The notes: generated from the letters alone by a model not told the origin. A stretch of 64,000 bases of DNA from Branchiostoma belcheri (GCF_001625305.1 NW_017804453.1:825350-889349); one strand, 5' to 3'; positions 22,501 through 37,500 are shown, counted from the first letter of the stretch. Numbers and translations are program-made.

Positions 22501-25500
22501 ACACGTAGCTGAAGCATGCAGCTCAAGTCATGTCACCTAAACTATTCTCTTGTTACAGTAGTCTTGCAGCAAGACAAATTACACAATTAGGCTTCTTAGA
22601 TGAAAGTACACAATGTACATGTACAATGTATCTGTACCTGACTGTTGAGAAAGTCTGTCCACATGTCATCTTCAACTTCTTCTTCCTTCCTGTCCTGTTG
22701 AAAGAAAATGGCAAGTTTAAATGTGTATTTACTGTCACTGACCGTGTGTGATACACAGGCAAGTCACAAAGGACTTGTTACAACATACCAATACCATGAT
22801 TTGCACTAGGCATTTCGTCGGTCTTACAAGACCATGAAATACATAATATATATCATACATCTGAGACTCTGATAATTGAGAAATGATATTCTAGTCATCA
22901 TCCTAGATATAATCAATACACAAATGACAAATGACATTCTTATCATTTATTTATTTATTGAAAATGCAACAGGACATTACACTGACTCTCAAGGCAGCAA
23001 AGCTGATATTAGAGAGTCAACATATAAGGACAAAACACAAAAAGCACATAATTTCAATACAATATGAAATACAAGAACAATCATAACCTAAACTAACCTG
23101 TATCAATCTAATTAATTAAGTACATATATATACATAATGAAAATAATGCATTTGGAGGTCAGAGGTCCAGAAAAAATATATATATACAGTACTACCTCAT
23201 AAGAGAAAATTGGTACATAAATAACAAGGCTAGGAGGAACAGCTGGAAGTGCCTAGAAACGGTTTGTTGAAGTGATGTAGGTGTGGAAGGCATGTGAAAG
23301 GCTTTTGTTTAGTGTAATGTCATTGCCTGGGGACCCGTTGAGTAGAACACTGGTGGAGAGGGGCCGTCTCACGAGGCGGTACACAGCTGTGGCAAGGTCT
23401 TGTCGCGCGGCTGCGTGCAGGGGGCAGTGCAGGAGGAAGTGTGCGACTGTTTCCGAGGTCGCACCACAAGCACATCCCCGGCCGGTGAGGTTGAACTTGG
23501 CCAGCGTGGAGTTAAGCTGGCACCAGCCAATGCGGAGTCTCGTGGCAAGTATGTTGCTGCGGCGGTCACCAAGCCTACGGTACTCCTGGTGATGACGAAC
23601 TGACAACATGTGGGCTCTACACCTCTGTTTGAACTGGAGGAGGGATGTGGCCTCCTTAACTCCCTTTGGAAGGTTGTTCCAGAGACGTGTTGTATATGGA
23701 ACAAAGCTGCTTCCGTAGGTGTTTGTTCTACAGTAAGGAACGTGCAGATGTGCATCGTTCCGTAGGCGGAGATTCAGTTGTCTTCGGCTGTCTCTGGTGG
23801 TGGGAATTAAGAGCTGGAGGTGGGATGGGACAGAACCTGATACCAGTTTGTACATAATCAGTAGTCTGTTAAAGTCTCTTCTGGTTGCGAGACTATCCCA
23901 CTCAAGTTCTTCCAGGAGTTTGCCATGAGGCGTGCGTGCCATTGCACCTGAGACGAGGCGCCCCGCGTGGTACTGGACTTGCTCAAGAGATTTGGCTGCC
24001 GTCGTGCTGATGTTGCTGAGGAGGACGGACGCGTATTCCAGCTTGGTGCGGACGAGAGTGTTCTACGCGATCTCCATGGCTTCACGAGGTAGCTTGCTTT
24101 GGAGTTTGCCCAGCAGCCCTAGTACTTGCCTCGACTTGCGGCAGACCACTTCTGAGTGTTCCTTCCAGCGAAGTGTATAGTGTATTGTAACACCTAGGTG
24201 TGTGTAGCAGGTCACCTCTTCAACGCGCTGGCCTGCTATGTAGATAGGTGGTAGTTTCACTTTACTTTGGAGTGTCCTGATACACATGACTTTGCATTTG
24301 TCGGGGTGCAGCTGCAACCCCCAGTCATGGAACCAGTTGGAGACAATACACAGGTCAGCGTTGGTCGTGTTGGCCACTTCAACGGCTGTGCGTCCGGAGT
24401 TATACAAAGAGGTATCGTCCGCAAAGCAATTGATGCTGGATTTGCTGGGTAACTCTTGGATGTCATTTAGATATATCAGAAACAACAAAGGCCCAAGGAT
24501 GCTCCCCTGCGGTACGCCAGCTGTTGTAGAACCCCAAGAAGAAGCCACACCGTTGATGACCACGCGTTGTTGGCGGTTTGATAAGTAGCCAGAGAACCAG
24601 TTACAGAGTGGGCCGCTGATTCCGTATCGGGATAGTTTATAGATCAGGCCGTCGTGCCATACGGTGTCAAAGGCACGTCTCACGTCCAGGAACACCGCAG
24701 CAGTGCAGGCAACGTTGGGGTCATCTATCGACTTTCCCCAGTCGTCGATTAGACGGAGAAGTTGAAGAACGGTTCCGTCCCCCTTCCTAAAGCCAGACTG
24801 TTTGTGGTTCAGGAGGTTGTTGTCCGTAAGATACTTGTAGAGCCTGTTGTGCACAAGCCTCTCAAGACATTCTTATCATACATATGTTCAATAAGCAGCA
24901 GCTACCATATGCATGCATGCTGACAAAAAATCTAAGTATGCTATGTCATAGATTCCAAAATTGTCATATGAATATTGTGTAATTGTCTGACCTCCACTTC
25001 CTTCAGTGCATCGAACAGTCCTGTGCTGGACACAGGTCTCTTGGTTTGTTGCCCCAGGTTCATGTGATGTGTATCCAACTTTCAGTTTGTCAAAGGACCT
25101 CGGTTCTAGGAAGAGAATCAATAGAATTATGATAGAGTAGATGTCTCCAATTATTTATCTACCTGGCCACCAATTTAATTATTACATCCATGTATGAAGG
25201 TTTTGTTGTCAGTGTGTCTGTATGTTTGCTTGTGTTTCCATAGTTTTTTTCCATATGCAAGGCACATCAGAGACACTGACAGGAAGTTATCTTCTTGTTA
25301 GCTATTGTGCAACCTTTTCCAGGATCTTCCATTGAAGTTTATAGTCTGATAGTTTGATTGAGGAACAAGCTCACCTGGGCTGCGCCTTAAGCTGGGCACG
25401 TGGGAGTCGATCCTACGTGCCTCCTGACAGCTGTTCCTGCAGCTGGCACCTGAGACACCTGCTGTGACTCGGCTGTGGCTGGGTTGGAAGCTGGCAGTCG

Positions 25501-25543
25501 TGACTGGTACTTTGGTCTTGTTTTTGGCTGCAGGTTGAGGGAG
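19524..25543 (-). CDS. RTEL1: RTEL1 exons 23-32: C-terminal region with one harmonin-homology domain
   Basis: Exons 25375-25543, 24992-25105, 22638-22694, 22307-22369, 21932-22021, 21553-21618, 21072-21150, 20605-20676, 20058-20234 and 19524-19885. Exon 23 has '[10 protein letters not shown]', matching the vertebrate linker. Exon 24 needs a one-base shift at the GGGG run (plus-strand 25052-25055) to continue into '[10 protein letters not shown]' and then exon 25 '[12 protein letters not shown]'. Exons 28-30 form one harmonin-homology domain ending '[19 protein letters not shown]'. The last exon has 'PTTLSSWL', at the place of the vertebrate PCNA-binding box QSKISSFL but without the leading Gln, and an acidic end '[19 protein letters not shown]'. 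I see neither a second harmonin domain nor a RING. Confidence 0.82.
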
Positions 25544-28500
25544 CTGACGAGGGGAATGTGTTATGTCAGTTATAGGGTGCAATAGTCTAACGAACTGTTG
25601 TATCTTTTAGTGCTGAAGAACATTTACTCCCTCCCTGTTAAAATATATTCACCCTGGAGTTTCTGTCCTGAGTGCTGAATGACAATCACACTAACAAGGC
25701 CATATTTCTGCCAAAGGATACCATCTAGACAGACACCTCTGTCCTTGGTACTGAATTACATTCACAACTACAATAATGGTATGTCTGCCTACAATATCAA
25801 ATACCCTAACAACACTGCTATGTATCTAACTTTGATGACTATGGTTCAACTACCTGGGCGCATTAAAAGACTGGTAAAAGGCAATATGTTGTACCCCTGT
25901 TGAAACAGATAGACTGAACCTGATTTATGATAGCCATAGCAACAGCTTTGTCTCTAAAACTGAACAATATTTCCACCAGCCAGTGTCTGTCCCTGGTGCT
26001 GAATGACCTTCGCATCAGTTAGGCAGCTTCTCAATGATAGCTGAGACAATACAATTACTCTGACAATGCTTTCTTTCATGCCATAGACAGAGTAGTAACC
26101 CTGTCCTTGGTGCTGAACAGTATTCACACAATACTACTCAAGTCTCCAGTGGTTAATATGATTTTCAATTTGACATTGCTCTCACTAATTAGGGAGCATA
26201 TTTCACCTGCGCTAACCTTTCTGTCTTGTCACTGAATACCAATCTCCTTAGCCATTGTTGTTCAGAGTTTAATGACAATATTACTGATGCTTTACTGCAT
26301 CCCAAGTGCCCTTCCTTTGTAGCATAATGTGATTATAAAACTTTTGTTGCATTGTCTACTGAATACATATGAGTATATCCACTACAAGAGCCAATCATAT
26401 TGAATAAATTCAATGGTGCTTTTCCAAGCCTGTAGTGCTGGTGAAAATCACTAGATGGAGCTTACTGTTCTGTCTGCAGTTTTGAAGAAACTGGTGAGAT
26501 CTTTGATAGCCTGACCAAAGGTGTTGTAAGTAGTGGCGTAGGGCCGGACCCAAGAAGGGAGCTGAGCTCGGGCATCAGCATATGTAAATCTAGGAAGAGG
26601 AAAAATATCAACAGTAAGACACACATATGTTTGTCTAATTGTTACTTCCTGAATGTTATGTGTTGGAAGTCATATTAGCAGTACTAGTGACAACACTCAA
26701 TGGCTAACTACTTTGTCAACTAAACTTTACATAATTGAGAAAACCAAAGAATCCAAATTGAATACAGTATACTATAATATAATCTAATCATTACCACTGT
26801 AACTTGTTGAGATTCTTCTTAGCATAACAGTAATAGTATAGAAGGTAATTTCTAATGATCAATTACAACAGGATTTGATACTGTTGGCTGAAGAATTTTT
26901 CACAAGGGTGACATTGTGACACCTCACCGATGGTCACACAGGAGGATGGCACCATAGTCCAGCCTGTGTCTGATGACTCGCCCGATGGCCTGGTTCACAG
27001 CCCGGGAGGCCTGCTGCCTGTACCACTGACGACCTGTCAAGCCCTGCAGGGTTCACACAACTTAGGAAAAATCAGCTCTCCAAGCTAAGAACATTTACGT
27101 ATGTGCACAAATTACAATGCATCTGTTTTAGAAGTGTAGGCTATACTAAACCCAACAGTACAAATTGAATGACTCTATAACAGTTCTTTATTCACAACCA
27201 AAGGGGTTTACAAGCCAACATTTCTGTGACCATCTGTCACCTTCCTCAGGGCAATACTAACTGGTTCTACTAATACTATATGAGGAAGGTGACAGACGGT
27301 CACAGAAATGTACGCTTGTAAACTAATTCAGTTGTGAATAAAGAACTTTGTTCCACAGTCATTTGCAAACCTCATGAAATCATTTCCATTGACTTGCTCA
27401 CAAAATAGTATAGACTGTGACAATGTGTGAAAGTTCAGTTGTTACATAAAAATCACCTTGCTAGGTTCAAATGTTATATATTTTGATCTAGAATGAGATT
27501 GCCCTTGGTTGTGAGGTCTGACCTTGGCGGCATTCTTTCCTTCGTCCAGGAAGGCCATCTTGAGCACGACCTTGGGGTCCATCCTGGGCGGGAAGGGCAG
27601 TCCTGTGATGACCACTGCTCGGCCATTGATGTCTGCAAAGTCCAGCCCCTCACTTACCTAAGACAAAATATCGACTCAATGACCACAATTTCCAGTGGGA
27701 ATATGCCTTCAACGGAGGGAGGGTTGACTGGCTCTGTAACAGCATTTTATTGATCTAAAAATCCATCTTGCTCTACGGAACACCAGCGGAATATCTGTCT
27801 GGACATACAGAGGACTAGCAATCAGAAGAAGGGGCAGTTATGTGTAAGAACAGATAGTTAAGGAGAGACAAGGACCAGATTGTAATTGCAGATAGGACAT
27901 GTAATCTGAAAATGGATTTAAGCTAGTTTACCTATCTGCAACCTTAACATAGTAAATCAAAGCACAGAAACATCAATGAAGAAATGGAGAGGACATCAAT
28001 GAAGAAATGGAGAGGTTGAGGGCAGGGATCAAGGTTTCCTTTATCACAGTAATTGTCTCCATGAGAACAAGTGAAAGGAAAATTTGACACATATTTATTA
28101 CATTACACAGTTTAAAAACAGCAATTTTGTTGTGTGTATGCTGAAATGTAAATGTAAAGTAAACAGTGATTGTATAAATTCATGCTATTAATCAGAATGC
28201 CCCGGATGATATTTCTTTTCCTAAAAAGTGAACTGGTATCATAATAGATCTAGAAATGTACTGTTGTGTTAATAATCAGTGGCTTTTACCTTGCCCCTAC
28301 ACACGGCAAAGAAAGCTGCTCCATTTAAGGTTGGATCATTGATCTTGTCATAGAACTGCTCCATTGCCTGTGAATGAAGACAATTGGAATACAATGTACT
28401 ATCTGCTTGGGGTGAAGAGTAGGAAATTCAGGTATGCCATGTACATACATGTATGCATTCCATACACTATGCAACATTATACATACTAAAGTCTTAGTCT

Positions 28501-31500
28501 TAGAGTGTATTGTAGCTCCTCAATAAGCCAGCTCACAGTTTGAACTACAAATGTGTGAGGTCAAAGGTGAAGGCCCATTACACATGTATGTTAACAGACT
28601 AGTCTTGTCTAGACCATGCTTGATACCATGACCTGATGTGTTTAGTTCCCAGGGCCATCAACTTTGACATGCTTCCCACAATGCAACACACTAGGCATTG
28701 GCAGCTGAACTAGCTGGCACCAAGTTGCAGTATAAATCAGAACCAGTCATTGTTGCCCTTAAGATGGTCAACGAAATGTTGGATGTAAAAACCCACTGGT
28801 TGTTGAATAAAGAACCTCGTGATACGACATTTACACCAAGTCAGACAGCATCAATTTAACACAGACCTCCACAAACTGTGTCTTCCCTCTGGGCTCCACC
28901 ACCATTGTCTTGTACTGGCTGATGCTGTTTGATACCCCAGATTCCTGCCAAGAAATCACATTTAAAAAAATTTCTTTATCAAGTTAATCTAAATTTCCCA
29001 TGCAATTATCTTCATTTTGTCAGAATGCTCCTGACCACTTGACCTACATGTTGTTAAATATTGCCAATATAATGCATACTATCTAATTTATAACATGACT
29101 TTGTATACAGTTGCACCGGGAAAGTATACATGTAACCTTTTCTTATCATCTGCATTTATATACTAATATAATCATTAATGTTCCATATTGCAAAGACATA
29201 TTACGGTAATCCAGTAACTGTGACAAATGCTAGACCCTGGATTTGTAGTAGAAACCCCTGGCCACACACCTGCCAGACCTCCAGGCATTTATTCATCACA
29301 GGGTATGATGGGAAAAACACCAGCAGACCATTGGGCACAATCCTGGCAAAGTTCACTGTACAGAAACAAAACAGTTGTGTATTTATGACATGTATGTAGC
29401 AAAAAATGCTAGTGGCCCAATGCACCCTAAAGTATACAACCCCGTTGGCCCCAGAGTTCCATTTGCAGTCCATGCACATAGTCTCATTATCTTAACTCTA
29501 CGTGTTGTACAAGTGTGAATGATGGCTCCCATGGAAAAGATGAAGGATTATTTCCTATCTTTAGAGAGTTCTCTTTCATGATGGATGTATCTTGGCTGTG
29601 TTGCTGTGCGATTAGAAGTGACCTGATACAAAATCAAAGTAATATTGTGCAAAGGAGTGTTATGAATTATTGGAATCTAATGATCTGAACAATCTACCAT
29701 ACACTATGTAATTGTAACAGACAAAAACAAAAACTGAGCAATTTCTGATTAAAGAATTATGATATAAAATGCAACAATCATCAATAAGGAAGTAAAATTG
29801 TCATACCTCCAACTGTGAAATTACATACAATCAAGACCTCATACAAATGTAGGCTCTAAACTATTTGTTATACCAGGACTGTAATGTGCTAATAATTCTG
29901 CCAAATGTTCCAACAACAACCCCTTGCATGCTGATAGTAGCCTTTGGTGATAGATCTCTGCTGGTTACAGGGTTAGGCAGAAGGGAGATCGTTAATAAAA
30001 TACAGTATAATGATGATGCTGTTTTCCATTTCTCTTACCTTTCCCAGTCCTGTGATTTTTTGCTAAGTCCCCTTATGTCGAAAAGAGCTCCTCATTCTAA
30101 CAAAATTTATAGATGTGGCCTTCGCTTCTACAGATAACATGCTACCGGTGCCAGTTACATTTACCAGATTCCTTGATCTATCAACCTCTGTACGAGCCGT
30201 ACATACATGTAGGTAGATGTAAACTTAATAAGTGCTATGTTTTATTGATGGAAGAGAAGTGCGGGAAATACAGGGAGTTTGGGTGATAAGACTGCAACAA
30301 CACACGGGTAAAATGAATTATACATGTGAGCAAAAAGTACGTGCAAAACACCCATCATGTAGCATGGTTTAAGGTATATGGTAATTCATCTATACAATCA
30401 AAAAGTGTTTTGCTCAACTTTTCAGCTACCAAGGGCATATCATAACTGTGTTATGTAACATCTATTGAAGCAAAAAAGAATTCTAAATAATGTAGACACA
30501 TTTTGCCTGAATAACAACATTGCAGCTTGTCTTTTAAAAAAGATGGCAAGACTTCAAAAAAGATGTACAAAATCCATACGTATTGCCTGCCAGCAAAGGC
30601 ATACTTGTCGTAAAACAAATACAGAGGGTGCAATATTCAGCACCATCTCACAGGGACAAAACTTTCATCTTTTCCCACTTGGGGCTGATCCATGTTCTGA
30701 ATTCATACCGGTCGTAGCACGAATGGAGAGGGTTCGACAGAGAGCCTGAAGCTTGAAATAGTGATGTCATACATCTCAGACAATCCATTTACAGCTCATG
30801 GTTATTTCCTCTGCCTGTAACAATCCACACTACAGTCAATATAACACTGTTGCAAGAACACTAATAGCATTGACCTTACTTGCATTGACCTTACTTAGTT
30901 CCTTGAAATGGGTTTGTCTAAAGTCATTTATCTAGACTAAGTACATGAACTTACAGTTAGAACATGACTGATGATCTCAAGTGCTGAAAACATGCATCTA
31001 GAATTATTAGCAAACAACAGTTGGATCTACAAACAGATTGAGTCATAGCATGGAAATTATCAAGGTGTCAAACATTGCTTTTTTTTCATTTTGGATGAAA
31101 CACATATACATACATGTAATTATTCCAGACCTGTATGTTTTCATTTATTTTGTCAACATGATCTTGTGGCTGCTTTCGCCTACATCTACCTTCATTAGTC
31201 AATTACTAGGTACAGCATTTAAACAAAGATCTTAAAATTTATGATTGTGTACATGTAGTACATGTATGTGTTGTATGTGAAACAGCAACATGGGATTTAT
31301 AACATTTGTCACGAACATCTTTCAAATGGATAACAAGAGGCTTCCAGCACAAATATTTGGGTACAGCCTTAAGCTGCATTCTAGTTTAAATCCTTTCAAA
31401 ACCTTTTGTACTGAATGTAGCTTTTGCGTGGTTTAGATGCTTTCATGCCCTTTTCTGACACCCATCTACATGCCTGACCAAGCAAATCATGGTGTTAACA

Positions 31501-34500
31501 TATCCCAGGGTCCAACATTGCTTTTAGGTAGTCATGGTAGGCCACAAATCTGCATCCCGTGACCTACTGTTGGCATCACAAGTAAACTGTGACAGTTAAA
31601 CCCCTGCTTGAGTCTGAAAGCCGTTCACGGCTGACAGTCAAGATTTCTATCTTGTAGACGGGTCTCAACAGTTTGAACACGCTTGTCCTACAAAATCAGC
31701 TTCTGTCAGAGAAGGGAGAGGGAGGTTTTATCTTTACCGCTGTCTTATACATTAACCATGGCAACAGAGAAGTGGTAGCCAAACAGCTACTTCACTGTGC
31801 CAAATGTTTAAAACTGTTTAAAACCACTAGTATACCTCCATTTGAGCCACCGGGTATTCCAGACGCTTTCAGTATGGCTTATTGAGGACTGACAATCAAC
31901 TGAAACTCTATCTCCACACACTCACTTCCAATCCTTGCTGCAAAGGACGACATACATGTACGTACAAACTTCCCCTAAACCAGTGCTACCAAAAAAAACC
32001 AAAAAAAATTATCCATTTTTCCACATGCAAAGCAGCATGGGATTAGTTGTCAACAGTCACAATTGTAGACTTTCTTTGATGATGTATGAGAACTTGTGAA
32101 ATGACCCCCTAGTGAGTACAGTGTTTGGAAATACATTCAAATCTTACCTATTGCATTGCCCAAGGAGTTGATGTAATCAGTAGAATTCCTGTGGTGGAAA
32201 TAAAAAGATTATAGTGGAGATTTCAGGTATGGATTTCTAGCTAGAAGGAAAGCCTTTCTAGGGCACATGGGGGCGGTGCGTTTCATTTCCAATGATGCAG
32301 GCCTGGGATGACATTGTGATTCAACTTTAGTAAATTGAAAAGGTACATGAATCTAACTAACTAATGTCTAATTCTCTGTCATGATAATTCTGATATACAA
32401 TTCATTGCAGAAGTACATGAAAGTAAGTATATAGACTGGTAAGGAAACAAAAATGTAGCAAAATAAGCAAGAAATGGCACAAATAAAAGTCACAAACTTC
32501 AAGTAACAGTTGCAACAAATTCGGCATAGTTCTAACAAAAACCCATTGTTTAACATTAATAAGGAAGGGTGGGCACATATCTTCTAATCTTGTGGTGTAC
32601 CTCCCTCACATTCTTCTGCTCTTTACACTGAACCCAACTCCTCACCCATTCCACTTCCACAAACCATTAAGAACCCTCCAGAGAGACATTGACTACATGC
32701 ACAATGCATCTCCACTTACAAACTTCAACATGCTTCAATCTGGAGAATACAAATGAGACATTATACAACAACAAGACATTTTTAAAGAGTCAAGCAGAGT
32801 CTGTTTGATCATATTTCTTTAAAGTTTGACTGGGAGGATTACAGTGTGATATTTCATATGAGATTCCTTCCACTGGAATATTTTCTGGGAAAGTCTCGGA
32901 TCAATAGCAATGAAATCTAAGGTCTTGACTCGGTAACCTTCCTGACCCCACTTTCAGGCATCTGGGTTTTCGTGCAATGCTCGCATAAATGTAGATCAAG
33001 GGCAACACTCAGCCCTGAAGTTGACCCCATGAAGGAACTTGAAATAGAGGGAAAATGCAGGTCTAGATGCATCTTTTCTCTATCCATCAAGCCTCTATGA
33101 ATGTATATTTTTAGATCAAGCTTTAAGCACTTTTTTGGCAAAAAAGGGGGCAAAGTAGATATTGAGATTTGATAGTCAAGAGTATACTGTAAATAATTAA
33201 ACTTTCAGGTGACTTTATTTTCATGATTTTTGCTGTAAACCCTCCATTGAGAATTCATTATTTTCGGAACTTATAATGAAGGTTCATGTACATGTAGTTT
33301 GTATACACTTGTCACCAAGAATATATTCAACCACTTTGATATGGATCTTATCTACATTTCAGTTAAAAGACATGGGGTTTCAGAACTGTCAGCACAGTTT
33401 GTATCTCTGAGCCACCAGTCTCTCCGTGGATGATGGATGGTACTGTGGGGACTACTCACCTGTTCTCATAGGAGGAGTTGAGCTTGACACCATCTGGACC
33501 TTTGGTAACCATGCCCAGCCACACCTGGTGACGCTCGATGACATGAGGGTTTTCCAGGTGCACTGGGAAGTCACTGGAAGTTAGACAGAGATGAAAGCTA
33601 CTGTGAATCTTATGATCTCCATGTATTGATTGAAGAGCTAGCCGTAAAGAATCATGAGCTATGCTATGCACACATAAGCTCACACCAATCTAATTTCTTG
33701 GTTCTAGAATTAGCCCACTTCTTTTATGATTTGCCAAAAAAACATGTACATGTACATGTACTATTTTTGGTTCTGATTCAACAAACAAAGGCTCATATCC
33801 TTCTGTTCCTAACTGTTTGTTTTTTTCTTTTATCCATATTGTAATTTGATTGAAAGTTCAAAATGCATTATTGAATTATCAACCCTGATATGACCCCAAC
33901 CCCATACCTATCAAGCCTAGTATGTTGACTTCGCAGTTCCTATAGTACAAATGTATTATTGAGGACTATTACAGGATGCCTAGGCCTGTCTTTTGTCACC
34001 TATCCACTTCATATATTTCCTGCAGATATCCATGAAGCAACAAATCAACTTGTTGTGGCCTAAGCTGAATCTTACACACCTAACATGCATGCTAACATGT
34101 ACACAACATGACATTGGTGTTTTGACAAACTGCAGTCCTGGGAGGGTCTGTGTCTATGACATGAATGAATGATTGAGTTTGCTACCAAATGAGACTCTCA
34201 CCTTGAGGAATTTATGGAAGCCACAAGGACTGTTTATTTCTAAATAGACAATGCTAAATTCCAATTCGAGTCCTCAGTTTCTGGTTTACAAGTTCTTAAG
34301 ATACCAGGTATACGATGTATGCCAAGGCTTTACACACCCTTAAAAGCAGGTTTTAAAAGGCTCAGGACAACTGTTGGCTTGACACGAAATTGGCAACCTA
34401 TTGACCTCACATGGCCAGTATTATGCATGAATTTGACACTACAAAATGAACAGAAAGCACTTTTAGTTCAGGAAAGGCAGAGAAGTCGAATATCAGTTAA

Positions 34501-37500
34501 AATGGACCGATTCTGAGGGAACAAGATAGGAGACATGCTGGAAGCTGCAAAACAGCATAACATTCAGCACCTTGGACAAATTCAGCACCATGGACAGAGC
34601 AATTATGGTGTGGTCATGTTCATTGTAGGCCATCCTACGGTATTGAGTTGTTTGGAACTATTTTCAAGGAGGTTTTGACAGAACCAAATGCCAACAAGGA
34701 TCTAATACACTCAGAATTTTTCATTTACAACAAGAGAGCTGAATTTACACATGTACGATAGTCCCAAAAGTTGTGCAAAAAGATTGTACAACAAATGTGA
34801 CTGCACCCTAAGTGTTGGAATCTCATACAGCTTCATCTAGCATAGTAACTGTTGGCAGCATGATTGCATGAATAGTGCTGACTTATAGAATGACTGACAG
34901 GCGTTCAGAAAGATTAGGGAGAAACCCGGGGAGACCAAAGCACTGTGCCAAATTCACACAGACACAAATTCTTCTGACCTGACCTTTTCTGCAATAGCAA
35001 TAAAAAACAAAATTTTAGGGGCAAGGAGACTGAAGGCTTTCAGACTTGTACAGTGTGGGGTCATGAATGTGTTACAAAAGCTTTTAGGTGTCATCAAGTT
35101 CATTACCAGAGGAAAAAAATTTTTTTGGTTTCTTCCCTTTGACTTCACACTTGTGGCATCACTGCTCCCAACTTACCTGTGGGTTCATTTTGGGGTAGGC
35201 GGGAAAGGGAGGTTTTCACTGTTTTAAATTTGTGGTTGAAACAATTTTATAGTCGAGTAGTCATACAAGAAAGACATTCTCAGTGTCACGGTGGAGAGAT
35301 CACTGTGAAAATAAAACCACGATTTACAGTACTAGCTGAGCCTCTCACTGTTTCATTCTTGTCATGTACACAGCCAATATCTTTGGTACCAAACTCGTGT
35401 CATGAATATTTGGCCCAGCCTGTGCCTGCCAACACTTTTACACACACAAAATCTCTTGAATATATAGAGAAAACAGTGGTTTGTCTCAGCTTCTGCAAAC
35501 CTATCAACCTGTTACAGCTTTGGTAGGTGTTCTTCCATTCGGCTGGAAAATTAAGATTTACCACTGATTGCTTGCAGGCTGTCTGAGGGCACGACACAGT
35601 AATTACTGAATCCATGGTCCGTGAATGGCGCACTAATGATATTTGAGTAGGCAGAATCTTTCCACTGTGTGAGTGGCATGTTAATAACATCTAACATGGC
35701 GGCATATATGGACAATCACATTTCACCAACTAGTACACAGGCAGGGGCATATAATTTCCTACTATAAGTACACAAGTACACCGATACATGTATGTCATAA
35801 AGTGGGGTGTACAACATGAAACAAAGCTAAATGTCTGCAGAACCTACAATTACAAATCTCTTTTCAGAGCTTAAATCTGAGATTCTGTGGCTATTTTTAA
35901 GCAAGATTACATACTTATTTCATACTAAGGTTATTTTCTGACTCTGAAATAACAAGACTATTTGCATATAAATGTTCTAGGTACTATATAGTACCTAGAA
36001 CCTTTACACATAGTATATAACCACACACAAATATCTACATGTAGGTGTTCCAGTGCACCCACAGTTAGAATGACTACACAGCTCCAATTTTGGGTGCAAA
36101 AGATGTATAATGGTACTAAGAATTTGTGCCCTGCCTACAACAGTTCCCTTTGTTTGCAACATGGCAGATCATTCTACACTGTACATGTATGGCTGAGTGT
36201 GACTGATGTGCTGAAGACTTCCTCTTCTTACATTTGCCATGATTTGGAACCAATCCAAGGGAAGGATGAGGACAACCACAGCTGGCACAGCTCCAGAATG
36301 ATAAGTCTGCAGGTCACAGCAGCTTTGATTTAGTACAGCAATATAAACATTGGTGCACATGACATTTACAGTCACCCTGCGGGGACTCCCTGGCTTGCAT
36401 TAAGGTCTTATTGTAAATCATTTGCACATGCTGTGTTTTTCTCCATATCGAGAGGGTGATAAGTAAGGGCTCCATCGCATGCATCATGTGATTGTCGTAC
36501 AATCGCAAACTGCGGTCATTCTTGGGGCAGTCGTGCATTTCTACTGCAAAATTCAGCTGTCTTGTTATGGAAAGACTGTCTTAGATCCTTGTCGGGGTTT
36601 AGTTCTGTCACAGCCTGCCTGAAACTTCTGCTGCATCAAAATTATACAGCATGTATGGCAAATGGGACTGTGCCATTTAGAGACTATAGTAATTACAGTT
36701 CAACATGTGCAATTCATATCAACCAGTGTATAAGTTGAAAGAAAGCACTGTAATATTCTATACTATAGTGAGATTGGGGAGCAACTACCTTAGTTATTGC
36801 ATAATTCATAGGTAACTAGAGCATGGAAAATAAAAGCATGTAAGAATGAAACTTCTGCAAACTCAATTAGGACACCTGCTGGCTGACTGAGGCAATTTTA
36901 TGGTCCAAGTAGAAGGTACTCAGTCATTATCCTGGAGCTAAGCAGGAATGACCTCTGGCCTTTGCAATCAAGCTGGCTACTTTGTCACACTGACTAGCTA
37001 GTTTGTCACCCTGACAGGTAATACCAGATAGAATCAGTTGGGATGGAAACAATCTGGTTCTTTAAAAAACTACAAGATGAATGGACCTGACAATCTGACA
37101 CTGTTGTACCTGATAGGGATAGAGATTTGGCCACACTTTGGAACACTTGCAATGGGGCTCATTAGGTTATCTATGTTTGCAGTAGGAGTAACATATTTTT
37201 ATATACACTTGATTTTCAGGTATAGTACATGTACCAGTATTTTGGGTCAGTCCTGTACCTAAATGATTTTCTCGGCACTGTACTGGATACCAGTATGTAG
37301 GCACACATTTCTATGTTAGTGATCCACATGAATGAATGTCACAAAGTCTATCAATGGCTCACAAGAGGACCAGGAAAATTTGGGTAAGTCCCAATTTATT
37401 TAGTGTTGGACATAAGGTTTTAGTTCTTTCGTCATAATGTATTGTACCAACACGGATGAACTTTCATGCTTAAGAGGACTAGGTACTCACATGTGCATCT

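Larger units (their letters stand above)
33574..37490 (-). other. RTEL1 intron 14 (3.9 kb)
   Basis: The largest RTEL1 intron. It contains two MITE-like copies (33675-34063 and 36464-36676, listed separately) and otherwise unremarkable AT-rich DNA. The open frames here (for example 35179-35526) show no family resemblance. Confidence 0.5.

Noticed and set aside
24257-24588. Open frames antisense to the RTEL1-intron LINE
   Set aside because: They mirror the reverse transcriptase frame and have no independent support.
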